A stretch of 64,000 bases of DNA from JAVBJV01 sp031555315 (GCA_031555315.1 JAVBUO010000003.1:1-64000), one strand, 5' to 3'. Shown: positions 31,677 through 40,940, counted from the stretch's first letter. Translations and numbers: made by a program. The notes: a model not told the origin generated them from the letters alone.

Positions 31677-34544
31677 TTACGCGGGCACCATTTCGATCTC
31701 GAAGCACTCGATCACGTCGCCCTCGCGGATGTCGCTGTAGTTCGCGAACGACATGCCGCATTCGTAACCGTTGGTCACTTCACGCACATCGTCCTTGAAG
31801 CGACGCAGGGTGGACAGTTCGCCGGTGTGGATCACCACGTTGTCGCGCAGCAGACGCACACCCGCGCCACGGCGCACCACGCCTTCGGTCACGCGGCAGC
31901 CCGCCACCTTGCCGGCCTTCGTCACCTCGAACACCTGGCGGATCTCGGCATAGCCCAGGAAGTTCTCGCGGGCCTTCGGCGCGGTCTTGCCGCGCACCAA
32001 TTCCGCCACGTCGTCCGACACCTGATAGATGATCGAATAGTAGCGGATGTCCACGCCTTCCTGGCGCGCCAGATCGCGCGCCTGCGCGGTGGCGCGCACG
32101 TTGAACGCGACGATCAGCGCGTTCGACGCCTTGGCCAGCTGCACGTCGCTTTCGGTGATCTGCCCGACCGCGCTGTGCAGCACGCGCACCTTCACCTCGT
32201 CGTTCGCCTGCTTCGGCAGCGTCAGCGTCAGCGCTTCCGCCGTGCCCTGCACGTCGGCCTTGATGACGACCGCGACTTCCTTCTGCGCGCCCGCCTGAAT
32301 GGCGGCCAGCATCTGGTCCAGCGTGCCGCGCGACGCCGCCTGTCCGGCCGCCGCCTTTTCGCGCAGCTGACGCTGACGATAATCGACGATCTCGCGCGCA
32401 CGCTTTTCGTTTTCGACCACCACGAACGGTTCGCCGGCGCTCGGCACGCCCGACAGACCCAGAATTTCCACCGGCGTCGACGGACCGGCATCACCCATCT
32501 GCTGGCCCTTGTCGTTGACCAGCGCGCGCACCCGGCCCCATTCGGCCCCGGCGACAATGGTGTCACCCTTGCGCAGTGTGCCCTTCTGCACCAGCACCGT
32601 CGCCACCGGGCCGCGGCCCTGGTCCAGACGGCTTTCCACCACCGTGCCTTCGCCGGCCCGGTCCGGGTTCGCCTTCAGGTCCAGCACTTCGGCCTGCAGC
32701 AGAATGGCTTCTTCGAGCTTGTCGAGCCCGGTGCCCTTCTTGGCCGAAACCTCCACGTCCTGTGTCTCGCCGCCCATCGCTTCGACGACGATCTCGTGGC
32801 TCAGCAGTTCGGTGCGCACCCGTTCGGGGTTGGCTTCCGGCTTGTCAGACTTATTGATCGCCACGATGATCGGCACATCCGCCGCCTTCGCATGGCGGAT
32901 CGCCTCGACGGTCTGCGGCATCACGCCGTCGTCGGCGGCCACCACCAGCACGACGATATCGGTCACCTTCGCGCCGCGCATGCGCATGGCGGTAAAGGCC
33001 TCGTGACCCGGCGTGTCGATGAACGCGATCTTGGCGCCCGATTTCAGGGTAACCTGATACGCGCCGATATGCTGGGTGATCCCGCCCGCCTCGCGCACCG
33101 CCACGTCGGTGCGGCGCAGCGCGTCGAGCAGGCTGGTCTTGCCATGGTCGACATGGCCCATGATGGTCACCACCGGCGGGCGCGGCTGCAGATCGGTGTC
33201 GGTGTCCTCGGTGCCTTCCAGACCGATTTCCACGTCGCTTTCCGATACGCGCTTCACGCGGTGCCCGAATTCCTGTGCGACCAGTTCGGCGGTGTCGGCA
33301 TCCAGCGCCTGTGTCACCGTCGCCATCACGCCCATCTTCATCAGCGCCTTGACGACCGCGCCGGTGCCCGCCGCCATGCGGTTGGCCAGTTCCTGCACAG
33401 TGATCGCGTCCGGGATCACCACGTCGCGCACCACGTTAATCTGGTTGCCGCGCAGCCGGTCCAGCTCCTGCTGGCGGCGTTCGCGTTCACGCGCGCGGCG
33501 CACCGACGCCAGGCTGCGGCTCTTCTCGTCGTCGCCCTCGATCGCGGCCTGAATGTCGATCCGGCCGGGACGGCGGCGATCGTCGGGCTGCAAACCCTTC
33601 TTGGGGGCCTGAACGGGCGTCTTTTTCGAAGCCGCCGGGCCACCGACGCTGCGGCGCGGACGATCGTCCGAAAAACCGCCCTCCTCGCGCCCGCCCGTGC
33701 CACGCGACGCCAGACGCAGTGTGGCCGACAGTTCGGCCGAAGGCGCGCCCGCGCGCCCGGCGCCTGGACGCCCGGCACCCGCCGGCCGCGGACCGCTACC
33801 GGGACCGCCCGTGCGCGCGCCGCCAGCGCCTGCGGGACGCGGACCGCCAGCCGGGCGCTGCCCACCACCCTGATAACCACCGCCCGCCGGGCGCGGCGCG
33901 CCACCTGTGCGCGGCGTTCCCTGATAGCCGCTGCGGCCGGCCGGCCCGCGATCGCCGCGCCCCGCAGGGGACTGCGGCGTACGCCTGGGTTCTTCAGTGC
34001 GCGTTTCAACACGCTGCGGTGCCGCGGATTCGGACGCTGCCTCGGCAGCCGGCGCCGGTGCCTTTTCCGCCGCCTTGCGGGCTTCTTCCGCCTCGGCGGC
34101 TTTCCGCGCCGCGTCCTCTTCGGCCTGGCGCGCTTCCATCTCGGCTTTCTGCCGGGCTTCCTCGGCCGCCGACAGGATCTTCAGCTGCTGTTCGCGCTCT
34201 TCGCGTTCCTGGCGCTCGACCTCGCGGCGTTCCTGTTCTTTCTGCTGCTCGACCAGCACGCGCTGACGGGTGGCGATCTCGGACGCCGACAGCGCCCGGC
34301 CAGCACCGCCGCCCGACTTCGCGGCGCGCGATGTGGACGACTTGGCAGCCGTCTTGGCTTCGCCGCCGGCCGCCGGCGCTGCCGCCGTGCCGCGCTTCTT
34401 GCGCACCTCGACCTGCACGACCTTGGAACGGCCGTGGCTGAAGCTCTGGCGCACGGATCCGGCATCCACGGTCTTCCCCAGCTCCAGCCGCCCTGCGGGG
34501 CGCAGCGAAAGGCGGCCCTTACCCGTGTCTTTTTCGTCGGTCAT
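31677..34544 (-). CDS. infB: Translation initiation factor IF-2
   Basis: A 955-residue GTPase that places fMet-tRNA on the 30S subunit and promotes subunit joining. The N-terminal part has the alphaproteobacterial start SLRPAGRLELGKTVDAGSVR. A long Glu/Arg/Ala coiled-coil region and a Gly/Pro/Arg-rich linker (~200-330) follow. The GTPase domain carries GHVDHGKTSLLDAL, DTPGHEAFTAM and NKSDKPEANP, then domains II-IV end with VIECFEIEMVPA. ATG overlaps the ylxR stop as ATGA. Confidence 0.96.
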   Translation of the reverse strand: MTDEKDTGKGRLSLRPAGRLELGKTVDAGSVRQSFSHGRSKVVQVEVRKKRGTAAAPAAGGEAKTAAKSSTSRAAKSGGGAGRALSASEIATRQRVLVEQQKEQERREVERQEREEREQQLKILSAAEEARQKAEMEARQAEEDAARKAAEAEEARKAAEKAPAPAAEAASESAAPQRVETRTEEPRRTPQSPAGRGDRGPAGRSGYQGTPRTGGAPRPAGGGYQGGGQRPAGGPRPAGAGGARTGGPGSGPRPAGAGRPGAGRAGAPSAELSATLRLASRGTGGREEGGFSDDRPRRSVGGPAASKKTPVQAPKKGLQPDDRRRPGRIDIQAAIEGDDEKSRSLASVRRARERERRQQELDRLRGNQINVVRDVVIPDAITVQELANRMAAGTGAVVKALMKMGVMATVTQALDADTAELVAQEFGHRVKRVSESDVEIGLEGTEDTDTDLQPRPPVVTIMGHVDHGKTSLLDALRRTDVAVREAGGITQHIGAYQVTLKSGAKIAFIDTPGHEAFTAMRMRGAKVTDIVVLVVAADDGVMPQTVEAIRHAKAADVPIIVAINKSDKPEANPERVRTELLSHEIVVEAMGGETQDVEVSAKKGTGLDKLEEAILLQAEVLDLKANPDRAGEGTVVESRLDQGRGPVATVLVQKGTLRKGDTIVAGAEWGRVRALVNDKGQQMGDAGPSTPVEILGLSGVPSAGEPFVVVENEKRAREIVDYRQRQLREKAAAGQAASRGTLDQMLAAIQAGAQKEVAVVIKADVQGTAEALTLTLPKQANDEVKVRVLHSAVGQITESDVQLAKASNALIVAFNVRATAQARDLARQEGVDIRYYSIIYQVSDDVAELVRGKTAPKARENFLGYAEIRQVFEVTKAGKVAGCRVTEGVVRRGAGVRLLRDNVVIHTGELSTLRRFKDDVREVTNGYECGMSFANYSDIREGDVIECFEIEMVPA

Positions 34545-35170
34545 GCCTTCGTCCGAACCCCGTGTCCCTCCGCCTGGCGCAAACCCGCCAGACGATCAGC
34601 TTCAACTGCGATCGCCTCGGCCAGCCGGCCTTTGGCAACCGCTACGTGTACTGCCCGGTCGCGGCCGAATACCGCACCGAGTTCAGCCCCCGGCAGCGGC
34701 GACGCCACCGGGATATCCCGTCCGCCGACGAAACGCGCGCGTTCGTCGACACTGCCATCCGATGCCTGGACGATCAGCCCAGCACGCCCGGACGCGAGCC
34801 ATTCGCGGGCCTTCTCGAAGCCCGCCACCACCTGCCCGGCGCGGCGCGCAACCCCAAGCAGTTCGGCAATCCGTCGTGACAGGCCGCGGTCGATCATCAT
34901 CACGAGATCGGCAGGCACTGTCACCGCCCCGCGCGCACCTCTGGCAAATGCGCCGCGCTTCTGTGCGGTTTCTATCACATCGGCCCGGGCACTCAACCAC
35001 ATTCCCCGCCCCGGCAGCTTTTCTGTCAGATCGGGCACGATGACCCGATCCAAAGACACCGCAAAACGCAGCATCTTTTCCTTCGGCAGCCGCGCCCGGG
35101 TTACCAGACACCGGCGCAGCGGGCCGGTTTCCTCGGGTTCATCGGCAATCAGGGCATCCGGATCGCTCAG
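34541..35170 (-). CDS. YlxR/DUF448 RNA-binding protein with L7Ae-like domain, probable CTG start
   Basis: About 209 residues. The DUF448 domain RRCLVTRARLPKEKMLRFAV then VVPDL-type IVPDLTEKLPGRGMWLSA starts near residue 19. A second L7Ae-like domain follows (RIAELLGVARRAGQVVAGFE). The annotatable ATG (35074) is inside the DUF448 domain. Upstream, back to an in-frame stop at the nusA end, there is no ATG, GTG or TTG. CTG 35170-35168 overlaps the nusA stop (35169-35167) as CTGA and has GAGGGGG about seven bases before it. It always sits between nusA and infB in this operon type. Confidence 0.75.
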   Translation of the reverse strand: MSDPDALIADEPEETGPLRRCLVTRARLPKEKMLRFAVSLDRVIVPDLTEKLPGRGMWLSARADVIETAQKRGAFARGARGAVTVPADLVMMIDRGLSRRIAELLGVARRAGQVVAGFEKAREWLASGRAGLIVQASDGSVDERARFVGGRDIPVASPLPGAELGAVFGRDRAVHVAVAKGRLAEAIAVEADRLAGLRQAEGHGVRTKA

Positions 35171-36681
35171 TCCTTCGCCCCCTCGTCATCGAACCAGTGC
35201 GCGCGCGCCGCCATGATCACGGCGTTCGCGGTTTCCTCGTCCATATTGTCGGCGCCGACGATCTCGATCAGTTCGTCACCGGCCAGATCGGCGAGGTCGT
35301 CGAGCGATTTTACGCCTTTTTCCCCCAGCTGCACCAGCATGGCGGGCGTCAACGCCTCGATCGCGGCGATCTCGTCGGCCACGCCCAGGCTGCGGCGCTT
35401 GTCCTGCATTTCCTCGTCACGCCGCGCCAGATAGGCCTCGGCCCGGCGCATCAGTTCGGCGGCGATATTTTCATCGAAACCCTCGATCTCGGCCAGTTCC
35501 TCGGGGTCGATGAAGGCGATTTCCTCGATCGTCGTGAAGCCCTCGGTGACCAGCAGGCCGGCGATCATGTCGTCGACGTCCAGCGCTTCCTGGAACAGGC
35601 CGGTGCGCTTGCGGTATTCTTCCTGGCGGCGTTCGCTTTCTTCCGCTTCCGTCAGGATGTCGATGTCCCAGCGGGTGAGCTGGCTGGCCAGACGCACGTT
35701 CTGCCCGCGCCGGCCGATCGCCAGCGACAGCTGGTCGTCCGGCACCACCACCTCGCAGCGCTTGCCGTCCTCGTCCAGCACCACCTTGCTGACCTCGGCG
35801 GGCGCCAGCGCGTTGACGATGAACGTCGCGGCCTGCGCCGACCAGGGGATGATGTCGATCTTTTCGCCCTGCAGTTCCTGCACCACCGCCTGCACGCGCG
35901 AACCGCGCATGCCGACGCAGGCGCCGACCGGATCGATCGAGGCGTCGCGGCTGATCACCGCCATCTTGGCGCGGCTGCCGGGATCGCGCGATACCGCCTT
36001 GATCTCGATGATGCCGTCGTAGATTTCGGGCACTTCCTGCGCGAACAGCTTGGCGAGGAAACCGGGATGGGTGCGCGACAGGAAAATCTGCGGCCCCTTC
36101 TGTTCCTCGCGCACGTCATAGATATAGGCGCGCACACGATCCCCGGTGCGGAAGCTTTCGCGCGCGATCAGTTCGTCGCGGCGCAGCAGCGCCTCGGCGC
36201 GGCCCAGGTCGATCATCAGGTTGCCGTATTCGGCGCGCTTGACCGTGCCGTTGATGATTTCACCGACGCGATCCTTGAATTCGTCGTACTGCTTGCGGCG
36301 TTCGTATTCGCGCACCCGCTGCACGATCACCTGCTTGGCGGTTTGCGCTGCGATGCGCCCGAAATCGATCGGCGGCAGCGGGTCGACGATGTGTTCGCCG
36401 ATCTGGATTTCCGGCTTGAACTTGCGCGCGATGACAAAGGCGATCTGCGTCGCCTCGTTCTCGACCGTTTCCACGACTTCGGTCCAGCGCGACAGTTCCA
36501 CGTGGCCGTTCTTGCGGTCGATGGTCGCGCGGATGTCCTTTTCGTGCCCGTATTTGGCACGGCCGGCCTTGCTCATCGCCTGTTCCATCGCGTCCAGCAC
36601 GTCTTCGCGCTCGATGTTCTTCTCGCGGGCGACAGCATCGGCGACCTGCAGCAGTTCGGGCCGGGCGATTATGTGGTCCAT
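35167..36681 (-). CDS. nusA: Transcription termination/antitermination factor NusA
   Basis: A 504-residue RNA polymerase-binding factor controlling pausing, termination and antitermination. The N-terminal polymerase-binding domain (ARPELLQVADAVAREKNIER), S1 domain, two KH domains (VGACVGMRGSRVQAVVQELQ with GEKIDIIPWS; LAIGRRGQNVRLA) and C-terminal helix-hairpin-helix repeats (TIEEIAFIDPEELAEIEGFD) are in the usual order. ATG 36681 begins 3 bases after the rimP stop. Confidence 0.96.
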   Translation of the reverse strand: MDHIIARPELLQVADAVAREKNIEREDVLDAMEQAMSKAGRAKYGHEKDIRATIDRKNGHVELSRWTEVVETVENEATQIAFVIARKFKPEIQIGEHIVDPLPPIDFGRIAAQTAKQVIVQRVREYERRKQYDEFKDRVGEIINGTVKRAEYGNLMIDLGRAEALLRRDELIARESFRTGDRVRAYIYDVREEQKGPQIFLSRTHPGFLAKLFAQEVPEIYDGIIEIKAVSRDPGSRAKMAVISRDASIDPVGACVGMRGSRVQAVVQELQGEKIDIIPWSAQAATFIVNALAPAEVSKVVLDEDGKRCEVVVPDDQLSLAIGRRGQNVRLASQLTRWDIDILTEAEESERRQEEYRKRTGLFQEALDVDDMIAGLLVTEGFTTIEEIAFIDPEELAEIEGFDENIAAELMRRAEAYLARRDEEMQDKRRSLGVADEIAAIEALTPAMLVQLGEKGVKSLDDLADLAGDELIEIVGADNMDEETANAVIMAARAHWFDDEGAKD

Positions 36682-36684
36682 CGG

Positions 36685-37221
36685 TCAGTTCCTCGGTCTG
36701 TCGGCGCTTGTGGCCGCAATGAGTTCATCGGTCAGGATCAGCTTGGCGCGGCGCAGATCGGCCAGCGGCAGGCTGATATCGGTTCCGTCGTCCAGCCGCA
36801 GACGCGCGGCGTTTTCGTCGGCCCCCAGGATGACGCCCTGGATGCGCTTGCGCCCATCCACCGGCACCAGCATTTCGGCGCGCGCCAGATGTCCGGCGAA
36901 ACGCACCCAGTCCTTCACCCGCGTCAGCGGACGGTCGATTCCCGCGGACGAGATTTCCAGCGACCATTCGGATTTGATCGGGTCCGCCACGTCGAGCACG
37001 GCGGACACCGCGTGGCTGATCGCCTCGCAATCGTCCACGGTGATCTGCGCGCCATCGGCACGGTCCGCCATGATCTGCACGGTCGGCCGCTCGCGCCCCA
37101 TGATCTGCACGCGCACGAGTTCATAGCCCATGTCGGTGAGCGTCGGGGCGACCAATGCGGCGATGCGGGCATCGAGCCCGGTATGCATGTGCAGGTCGTT
37201 CTGAGGCTGGTCGTCGGTCAC
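36685..37221 (-). CDS. rimP: Ribosome maturation factor RimP
   Basis: A 178-residue protein needed for 30S assembly. Conserved parts are GYELVRVQIMGRERPTVQIM, ITVDDCEAISHAVSAVLDV, YSLEISSPG-type WSLEISSAGIDRPLT, and VRFAGHLARAEM. GTG 37221 is chosen, with GGA upstream; an open frame reaches 37254 but crosses the leader terminator. First gene of the nusA operon. Confidence 0.92.
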   Translation of the reverse strand: MTDDQPQNDLHMHTGLDARIAALVAPTLTDMGYELVRVQIMGRERPTVQIMADRADGAQITVDDCEAISHAVSAVLDVADPIKSEWSLEISSAGIDRPLTRVKDWVRFAGHLARAEMLVPVDGRKRIQGVILGADENAARLRLDDGTDISLPLADLRRAKLILTDELIAATSADRPRN

Positions 37222-37252
37222 GGCGGGTCCGTTACAAAGCCGTCCGGGTAAC

Positions 37253-37278
37253 AAAAAAGGCGGCCGGTTAAGGCCACC
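37253..37278 (-). terminator. Intrinsic terminator in the rimP leader
   Basis: Minus strand: GGTGGCC (37278-37272), loop, GGCCGCC (37265-37259), then six T (37258-37253). One G-T pair in a 7-bp stem. It lies only 32 bases before the rimP start, so it can act as an attenuator or end a short leader RNA. Confidence 0.6.
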
Positions 37279-37280
37279 CC

Positions 37281-37330
37281 CATGCGGTCCGGAAGTGTGT
37301 GTTGCGGCAACCTAGTCCAGCTGCCGCATG
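37281..37330 (-). promoter_or_regulatory. Leader with mutually exclusive hairpins before rimP-nusA
   Basis: TGCGGCA (37303-37309) can pair with TGCCGCA (37322-37328). Alternatively CCGCATG (37324-37330) pairs perfectly with CATGCGG (37281-37287), next to the terminator stem. The two structures share bases and cannot coexist. Confidence 0.4.
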
Positions 37331-37635
37331 AAAAGCAAGCCCTGCTTGTCTTTACACCGGAACATCGATGTTTCTGGTTAAAAATTTCGTATTCGCATCG
37401 AGTTCATATCGAAAAGATATGACTGTTAATTTCCCTTCATTTTTTATGGTTTTTGACCTTTTCCTTACTCGCCACTTTCTGTATAGTGCGGTATCCGCAG
37501 TTATCGGAGCACCATACACATAGATTTTGTTGCGGTATAACACCTATTGTTCTGTAAACAATAGACTCTGGTATTATGCTCGCAGTTAAACAATTGTGCG
37601 TGTGTTTGCTTTATTCTTTCAGAGAGGCCGCACTT
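37331..37635. other. AT-rich divergent intergenic region
   Basis: About 300 bases with long T/A runs between the nusA operon and the first Yip1 gene; no tRNA was found. It contains the inverted repeat at 37544-37564 and a TATTAT box (37572-37577) that may be the -10 of the Yip1 gene. Confidence 0.35.
37544..37564. promoter_or_regulatory. Inverted repeat overlapping putative Yip1 promoter
   Basis: CTATTGTT (37544-37551), CTGTA, AACAATAG (37557-37564): perfect 8-bp arms, ending 7 bases before a TATTAT box. Candidate operator. Confidence 0.35.
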
Positions 37636-38214
37636 ATGGATATCGTCTCGCGCGTGAAGGGGATACTGCTTTCCCCCAAGACCGAATGGCCCGTCATCGC
37701 GGGCGAGCCCGCCACCGTCAATTCGCTGTACACCGGCTACGCGATGATTCTGGCCGCCATTCCGGCGGTCTGTCTTATCATCGGATCCGTTCTCTTTGGA
37801 TCGCCGAAAGACGGTCTGATAACAGCGATTGTTATGTATGTGCTCGGGCTGGCGCTGCTGTTCCTGCAAGCAAAGGTGGTGGAAGCCGTTGCCCCGAACT
37901 TCGGCGGCAAGGCTGATACGGTCGCAGGCCTGAAACTGGTTATGTATGCGGCAACTCCCGTTTGGATCGTTGGGGTACTGTACCTGGTTCCGGTTCCGGC
38001 AATTTTCGGGCTACTGGCACTGGTCGCGATGCTGTATGGTCTGTATCTGCTCTTCTTGGGCGTTCGTCCGATCACCAACTGCCCTGAAGACAAATCTCTT
38101 GTTCTGACGCTGGTCATCATTGGCGTTTCGATTATCGTCTATTTTGCCCTCATCTTCATCGTTAAACTGATTGTCGGAATCTTTGTTGACGCTGGCGGGG
38201 CTGTCGTTGGATAA
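37636..38214 (+). CDS. Yip1 family inner-membrane protein, copy 1
   Basis: A 192-residue membrane protein with about five hydrophobic segments. The start SRVKGILLSPKTEWPVIAGE and the following VNSLYTGYAMIL are the Yip1 (formerly DUF1282) signature. ATG 37636 is preceded by GAGAGG. Followed by a terminator and then a second Yip1 gene. Function in bacteria is not established. Confidence 0.8.
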   Translation: MDIVSRVKGILLSPKTEWPVIAGEPATVNSLYTGYAMILAAIPAVCLIIGSVLFGSPKDGLITAIVMYVLGLALLFLQAKVVEAVAPNFGGKADTVAGLKLVMYAATPVWIVGVLYLVPVPAIFGLLALVAMLYGLYLLFLGVRPITNCPEDKSLVLTLVIIGVSIIVYFALIFIVKLIVGIFVDAGGAVVG

Positions 38215-38230
38215 CATGTCTGACTGAATA

Positions 38231-38257
38231 AAAAGGCCCCGCAAAACGGGGCCTTTT
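38231..38257. terminator. Bidirectional intrinsic terminator between Yip1 genes
   Basis: AAAAGGCCCCG (38231-38241) and CGGGGCCTTTT (38247-38257), perfect 11-bp arms with T-tail, 17 bases after the first Yip1 stop. Confidence 0.85.
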
Positions 38258-38292
38258 CGTTATCATCCCGCCACCGGGCGACTGTCACTCCC

Positions 38293-38970
38293 ATGAAATT
38301 CCTCTCCCGCCTCAAGGGTATTCTGCTCTCTCCGAAGACCGAATGGCGCGTCATCGCCAGCGAGGCCACCAGCGTGAACACGCTCTACACCGGTTACGCG
38401 ATGATTCTGCTCGTGCTGGTGCCGGTCACCGCTTTCGCCTGTTCCTTGCTCTTTTTTTCCCGCACCGGGGGCAATCCCGAATACGGCCTCGCGCCAGAAG
38501 TCATCCTGCAGCCGCTGCTCCACTATTGCCTCTGTCTGGCTGTGCTGTTCACCCAGGCCAAGGCAATCGAGACCATTGCGCCGAACACCACGACCGACAC
38601 GGTCGCCGGCCTGAAACTGGCCGTGTATGCGTCCACCCCTTTCTGGCTGACGCTGGTCCTCCGCAACCTGATGATCGCTCTCAACCAGCCGGACATCAGT
38701 CCCTGGCCCGCTTTTTCGCAAACCCCGCTGATCTTCGTGCTGACCCTGCTCCCCGTACTGGGCGCGCTCCACAGCCTGTATCTGCTGTATCTGGGGCTGC
38801 CCCCGGTCGTCGTCTGTCACAAGGAAAAAGCGCTCGGGCTGGCGCTCGTTATCGCCGGAACCTCGTTCGCGGCATATCACATCGCCGTCTCCATCGTACA
38901 GCACGGCATCATGATCGTGCTGTTCTATCTGTTCTTCGGGACGGACACGCTGTCCGGCTTCTATCAATAA
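38293..38970 (+). CDS. Yip1 family inner-membrane protein, copy 2
   Basis: A 225-residue paralogue of the preceding protein. FLSRLKGILLSPKTEWRVIA then SVNTLYTGYAMIL at the start and TDTVAGLKLAVYASTPFWL in the middle repeat the first copy almost word for word. The loop regions differ. It has ~5 membrane segments. The 79-base gap, which contains a terminator, suggests separate transcription or readthrough. Confidence 0.8.
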   Translation: MKFLSRLKGILLSPKTEWRVIASEATSVNTLYTGYAMILLVLVPVTAFACSLLFFSRTGGNPEYGLAPEVILQPLLHYCLCLAVLFTQAKAIETIAPNTTTDTVAGLKLAVYASTPFWLTLVLRNLMIALNQPDISPWPAFSQTPLIFVLTLLPVLGALHSLYLLYLGLPPVVVCHKEKALGLALVIAGTSFAAYHIAVSIVQHGIMIVLFYLFFGTDTLSGFYQ

Positions 38971-38998
38971 GAAAGGCCCCTTACGGGGCCTTTCTTAT
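38967..38998. terminator. Bidirectional terminator shared by Yip1 copy 2 and typA
   Basis: ATAAGAAAGGCCCC (38967-38980) and GGGGCCTTTCTTAT (38985-38998), 14-bp perfect arms with a 4-base loop. The Yip1 stop codon lies within the stem, and convergent typA ends 10 bases away. Confidence 0.88.
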
Positions 38999-39007
38999 TG
39001 TCACGGT

Positions 39008-40831
39008 TTACTCGCTCTCCGCCTTGCGGCCGGCGCGTTTGCGTTCGTGCGGGTCCAGATGCACCTTGCGCAGACGCACCGCACTGGGCGTCACCTCGAC
39101 CAGTTCATCGTCTTCGATATAGGCGATCGCCTGTTCCAGCGACATTTTGCGCGGCGGCGTTAACAGCATCGCGTCGTCCTTGCCGGCGGCGCGGATGTTG
39201 GTCAGCTTCTTTTCCTTGATCGGATTGATTTCCAGATCCGATCCGCGCGAATGCTCGCCCAGGATCATGCCCTGATAGACCTTCTCGCCAGGCTCCACGA
39301 ACAGCGTGCCGCGTTCCTGCAGATAGAACAGCGAGTAATGCACCGCTTCCCCGTCCGCGTTCGAGATCAGGCTGCCGTTGCGCCGCCCTTCGATCGTCCC
39401 CGCCCACGGCGCATAACCATGAAACAGCCGGTTCATGATGCCGCTGCCGCGCGTGTCGGTCAGGAATTCGCTGTGATAGCCGATCAGTCCGCGCGACGGG
39501 ATCAGGAAGGTCAGACGCACCTTGCCGCCGCCCGAAGGCCGCATGTCCTGCAACTGGCCCTTGCGCAGGCTCATCTTCTCGACCACGACGCCCGAGAACG
39601 GTTCGTCCACGTCGACCAGCACTTCCTCGAACGGTTCCTCGCGTTCGCCGGTCTCTTCGTTCTTGCGGGTCAGCACGCGCGGGCGGCCGATGGTCAGCTC
39701 GAACCCTTCGCGGCGCATCGTCTCGATCAGCACCCCCAACTGCAGTTCGCCGCGGCCCGCCACGTCGAACGCCTCGGCCTCGGTGCTGTCGGTCACGCGG
39801 ATCGCCACGTTGGATTCGGCCTCGTGATACAGCCGGTCGCGGATCTGGCGCGAGGTCACCTTCTTGCCCTCGCGCCCGCCCAGCGGGCCGTCGTTGATGC
39901 GAAACGTCATCGACAGGGTCGGCGGATCGACGGGCAGCGACTCCAGCGCCTTGTCCAGTTCCGGCGCGCCGATGGTGTCGGGGATCGTCGCGTTCGACAG
40001 GCCGGCGATGGCAATGATGTCGCCGGCCTGCACCTCGTCGACCGGCACGCGGTCCAGCCCGCGGAACGACAGCAGCTTGGTCAGCCGTCCGGTTTCCGCC
40101 ACCGTGCCGTCGGCGCGCAGCACCTTCACCGGCATGTTCACCCGCGCCCGGCCCTGCTCCACACGCCCGGTCAGCACCCGGCCGAGATAGTTGTCGTAAT
40201 CCAGCAGGCTGGCGATCATCGCGAACGGCGCATCGGGGTTCACCTGCGGCGCCGGCACATGCTTCAGGATCAGATCGAACAGCGGCGCCAGGTCCTTGCG
40301 CGGCCCGTCGATCACCGGGTCCGCCCAGCCCTGCCGGCCCGAGGCGAACATCATCGGAAAGTCGAGCTGTTCGTCGGTGGCGCCCAGCGCCGCGAACAGG
40401 TCGAAGATCTCGTTGTGCACCTCGTCGGGGCGGGCGTCGCCACGGTCGATCTTGTTGACCACGACGATCGGGCGCAGCCCGCGGGCCAGAGCCTTGCCGA
40501 CCACGAACTTGGTCTGCGGCAGCACGCCCTCGGCGCTGTCGACCAGCACGATCGCGCCGTCCACCATGCTCAGGATACGTTCCACCTCGCCGCCGAAATC
40601 GGCGTGACCCGGGGTGTCGATGATGTTGACGCGGGTGTCGTTCCAGACCACCGACGTGCACTTGGCCAGAATGGTGATACCGCGCTCGCGTTCCAGGTCG
40701 TTGCGGTCCATGGCGCGTTCAGCCATGGCCTGGTGTTCCTTCACACCCCCGCCCTGACGCAGAAACTGGTCCACCATGGTGGTCTTGCCATGATCGACAT
40801 GAGCGATGATCGCGATATTCCGGATATCCAT
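39008..40831 (-). CDS. typA: Ribosome-associated GTPase TypA/BipA
   Basis: A 607-residue translational GTPase related to EF-G that acts on ribosomes in stress and low temperature. G1 is AHVDHGKTTMVD (10-21), switch region RGITILAKC, G3 DTPGHADFGGE and G4 VNKIDRGDARP. The BipA-specific C-terminal domain is visible as TNIRAAGKDDAMLLTPP followed by AIAYIEDDELVEVTP. Full length, with no neighbours in the same operon. Confidence 0.95.
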   Translation of the reverse strand: MDIRNIAIIAHVDHGKTTMVDQFLRQGGGVKEHQAMAERAMDRNDLERERGITILAKCTSVVWNDTRVNIIDTPGHADFGGEVERILSMVDGAIVLVDSAEGVLPQTKFVVGKALARGLRPIVVVNKIDRGDARPDEVHNEIFDLFAALGATDEQLDFPMMFASGRQGWADPVIDGPRKDLAPLFDLILKHVPAPQVNPDAPFAMIASLLDYDNYLGRVLTGRVEQGRARVNMPVKVLRADGTVAETGRLTKLLSFRGLDRVPVDEVQAGDIIAIAGLSNATIPDTIGAPELDKALESLPVDPPTLSMTFRINDGPLGGREGKKVTSRQIRDRLYHEAESNVAIRVTDSTEAEAFDVAGRGELQLGVLIETMRREGFELTIGRPRVLTRKNEETGEREEPFEEVLVDVDEPFSGVVVEKMSLRKGQLQDMRPSGGGKVRLTFLIPSRGLIGYHSEFLTDTRGSGIMNRLFHGYAPWAGTIEGRRNGSLISNADGEAVHYSLFYLQERGTLFVEPGEKVYQGMILGEHSRGSDLEINPIKEKKLTNIRAAGKDDAMLLTPPRKMSLEQAIAYIEDDELVEVTPSAVRLRKVHLDPHERKRAGRKAESE

Positions 40832-40940
40832 ACGGCCTCAGACTTGAAGTGTTGTGTGCGGTGCACATACGCAGTCGAGGCCGGAAAAGCGAGGGCGCAA
40901 CGGCAGAAAACGCTGCGCCTCGGGCATTTTTGGTATCCGG

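Noticed and set aside
31827..35216. A 1129-residue open frame antisense to infB and ylxR
   Set aside because: Composition is His/Arg/Gln-rich with no domain; it mirrors the GC-rich third positions of infB.
37222..37635. tRNA gene upstream of rimP, as found in many bacteria
   Set aside because: No cloverleaf or TTCGA-type T-loop could be formed in this stretch.
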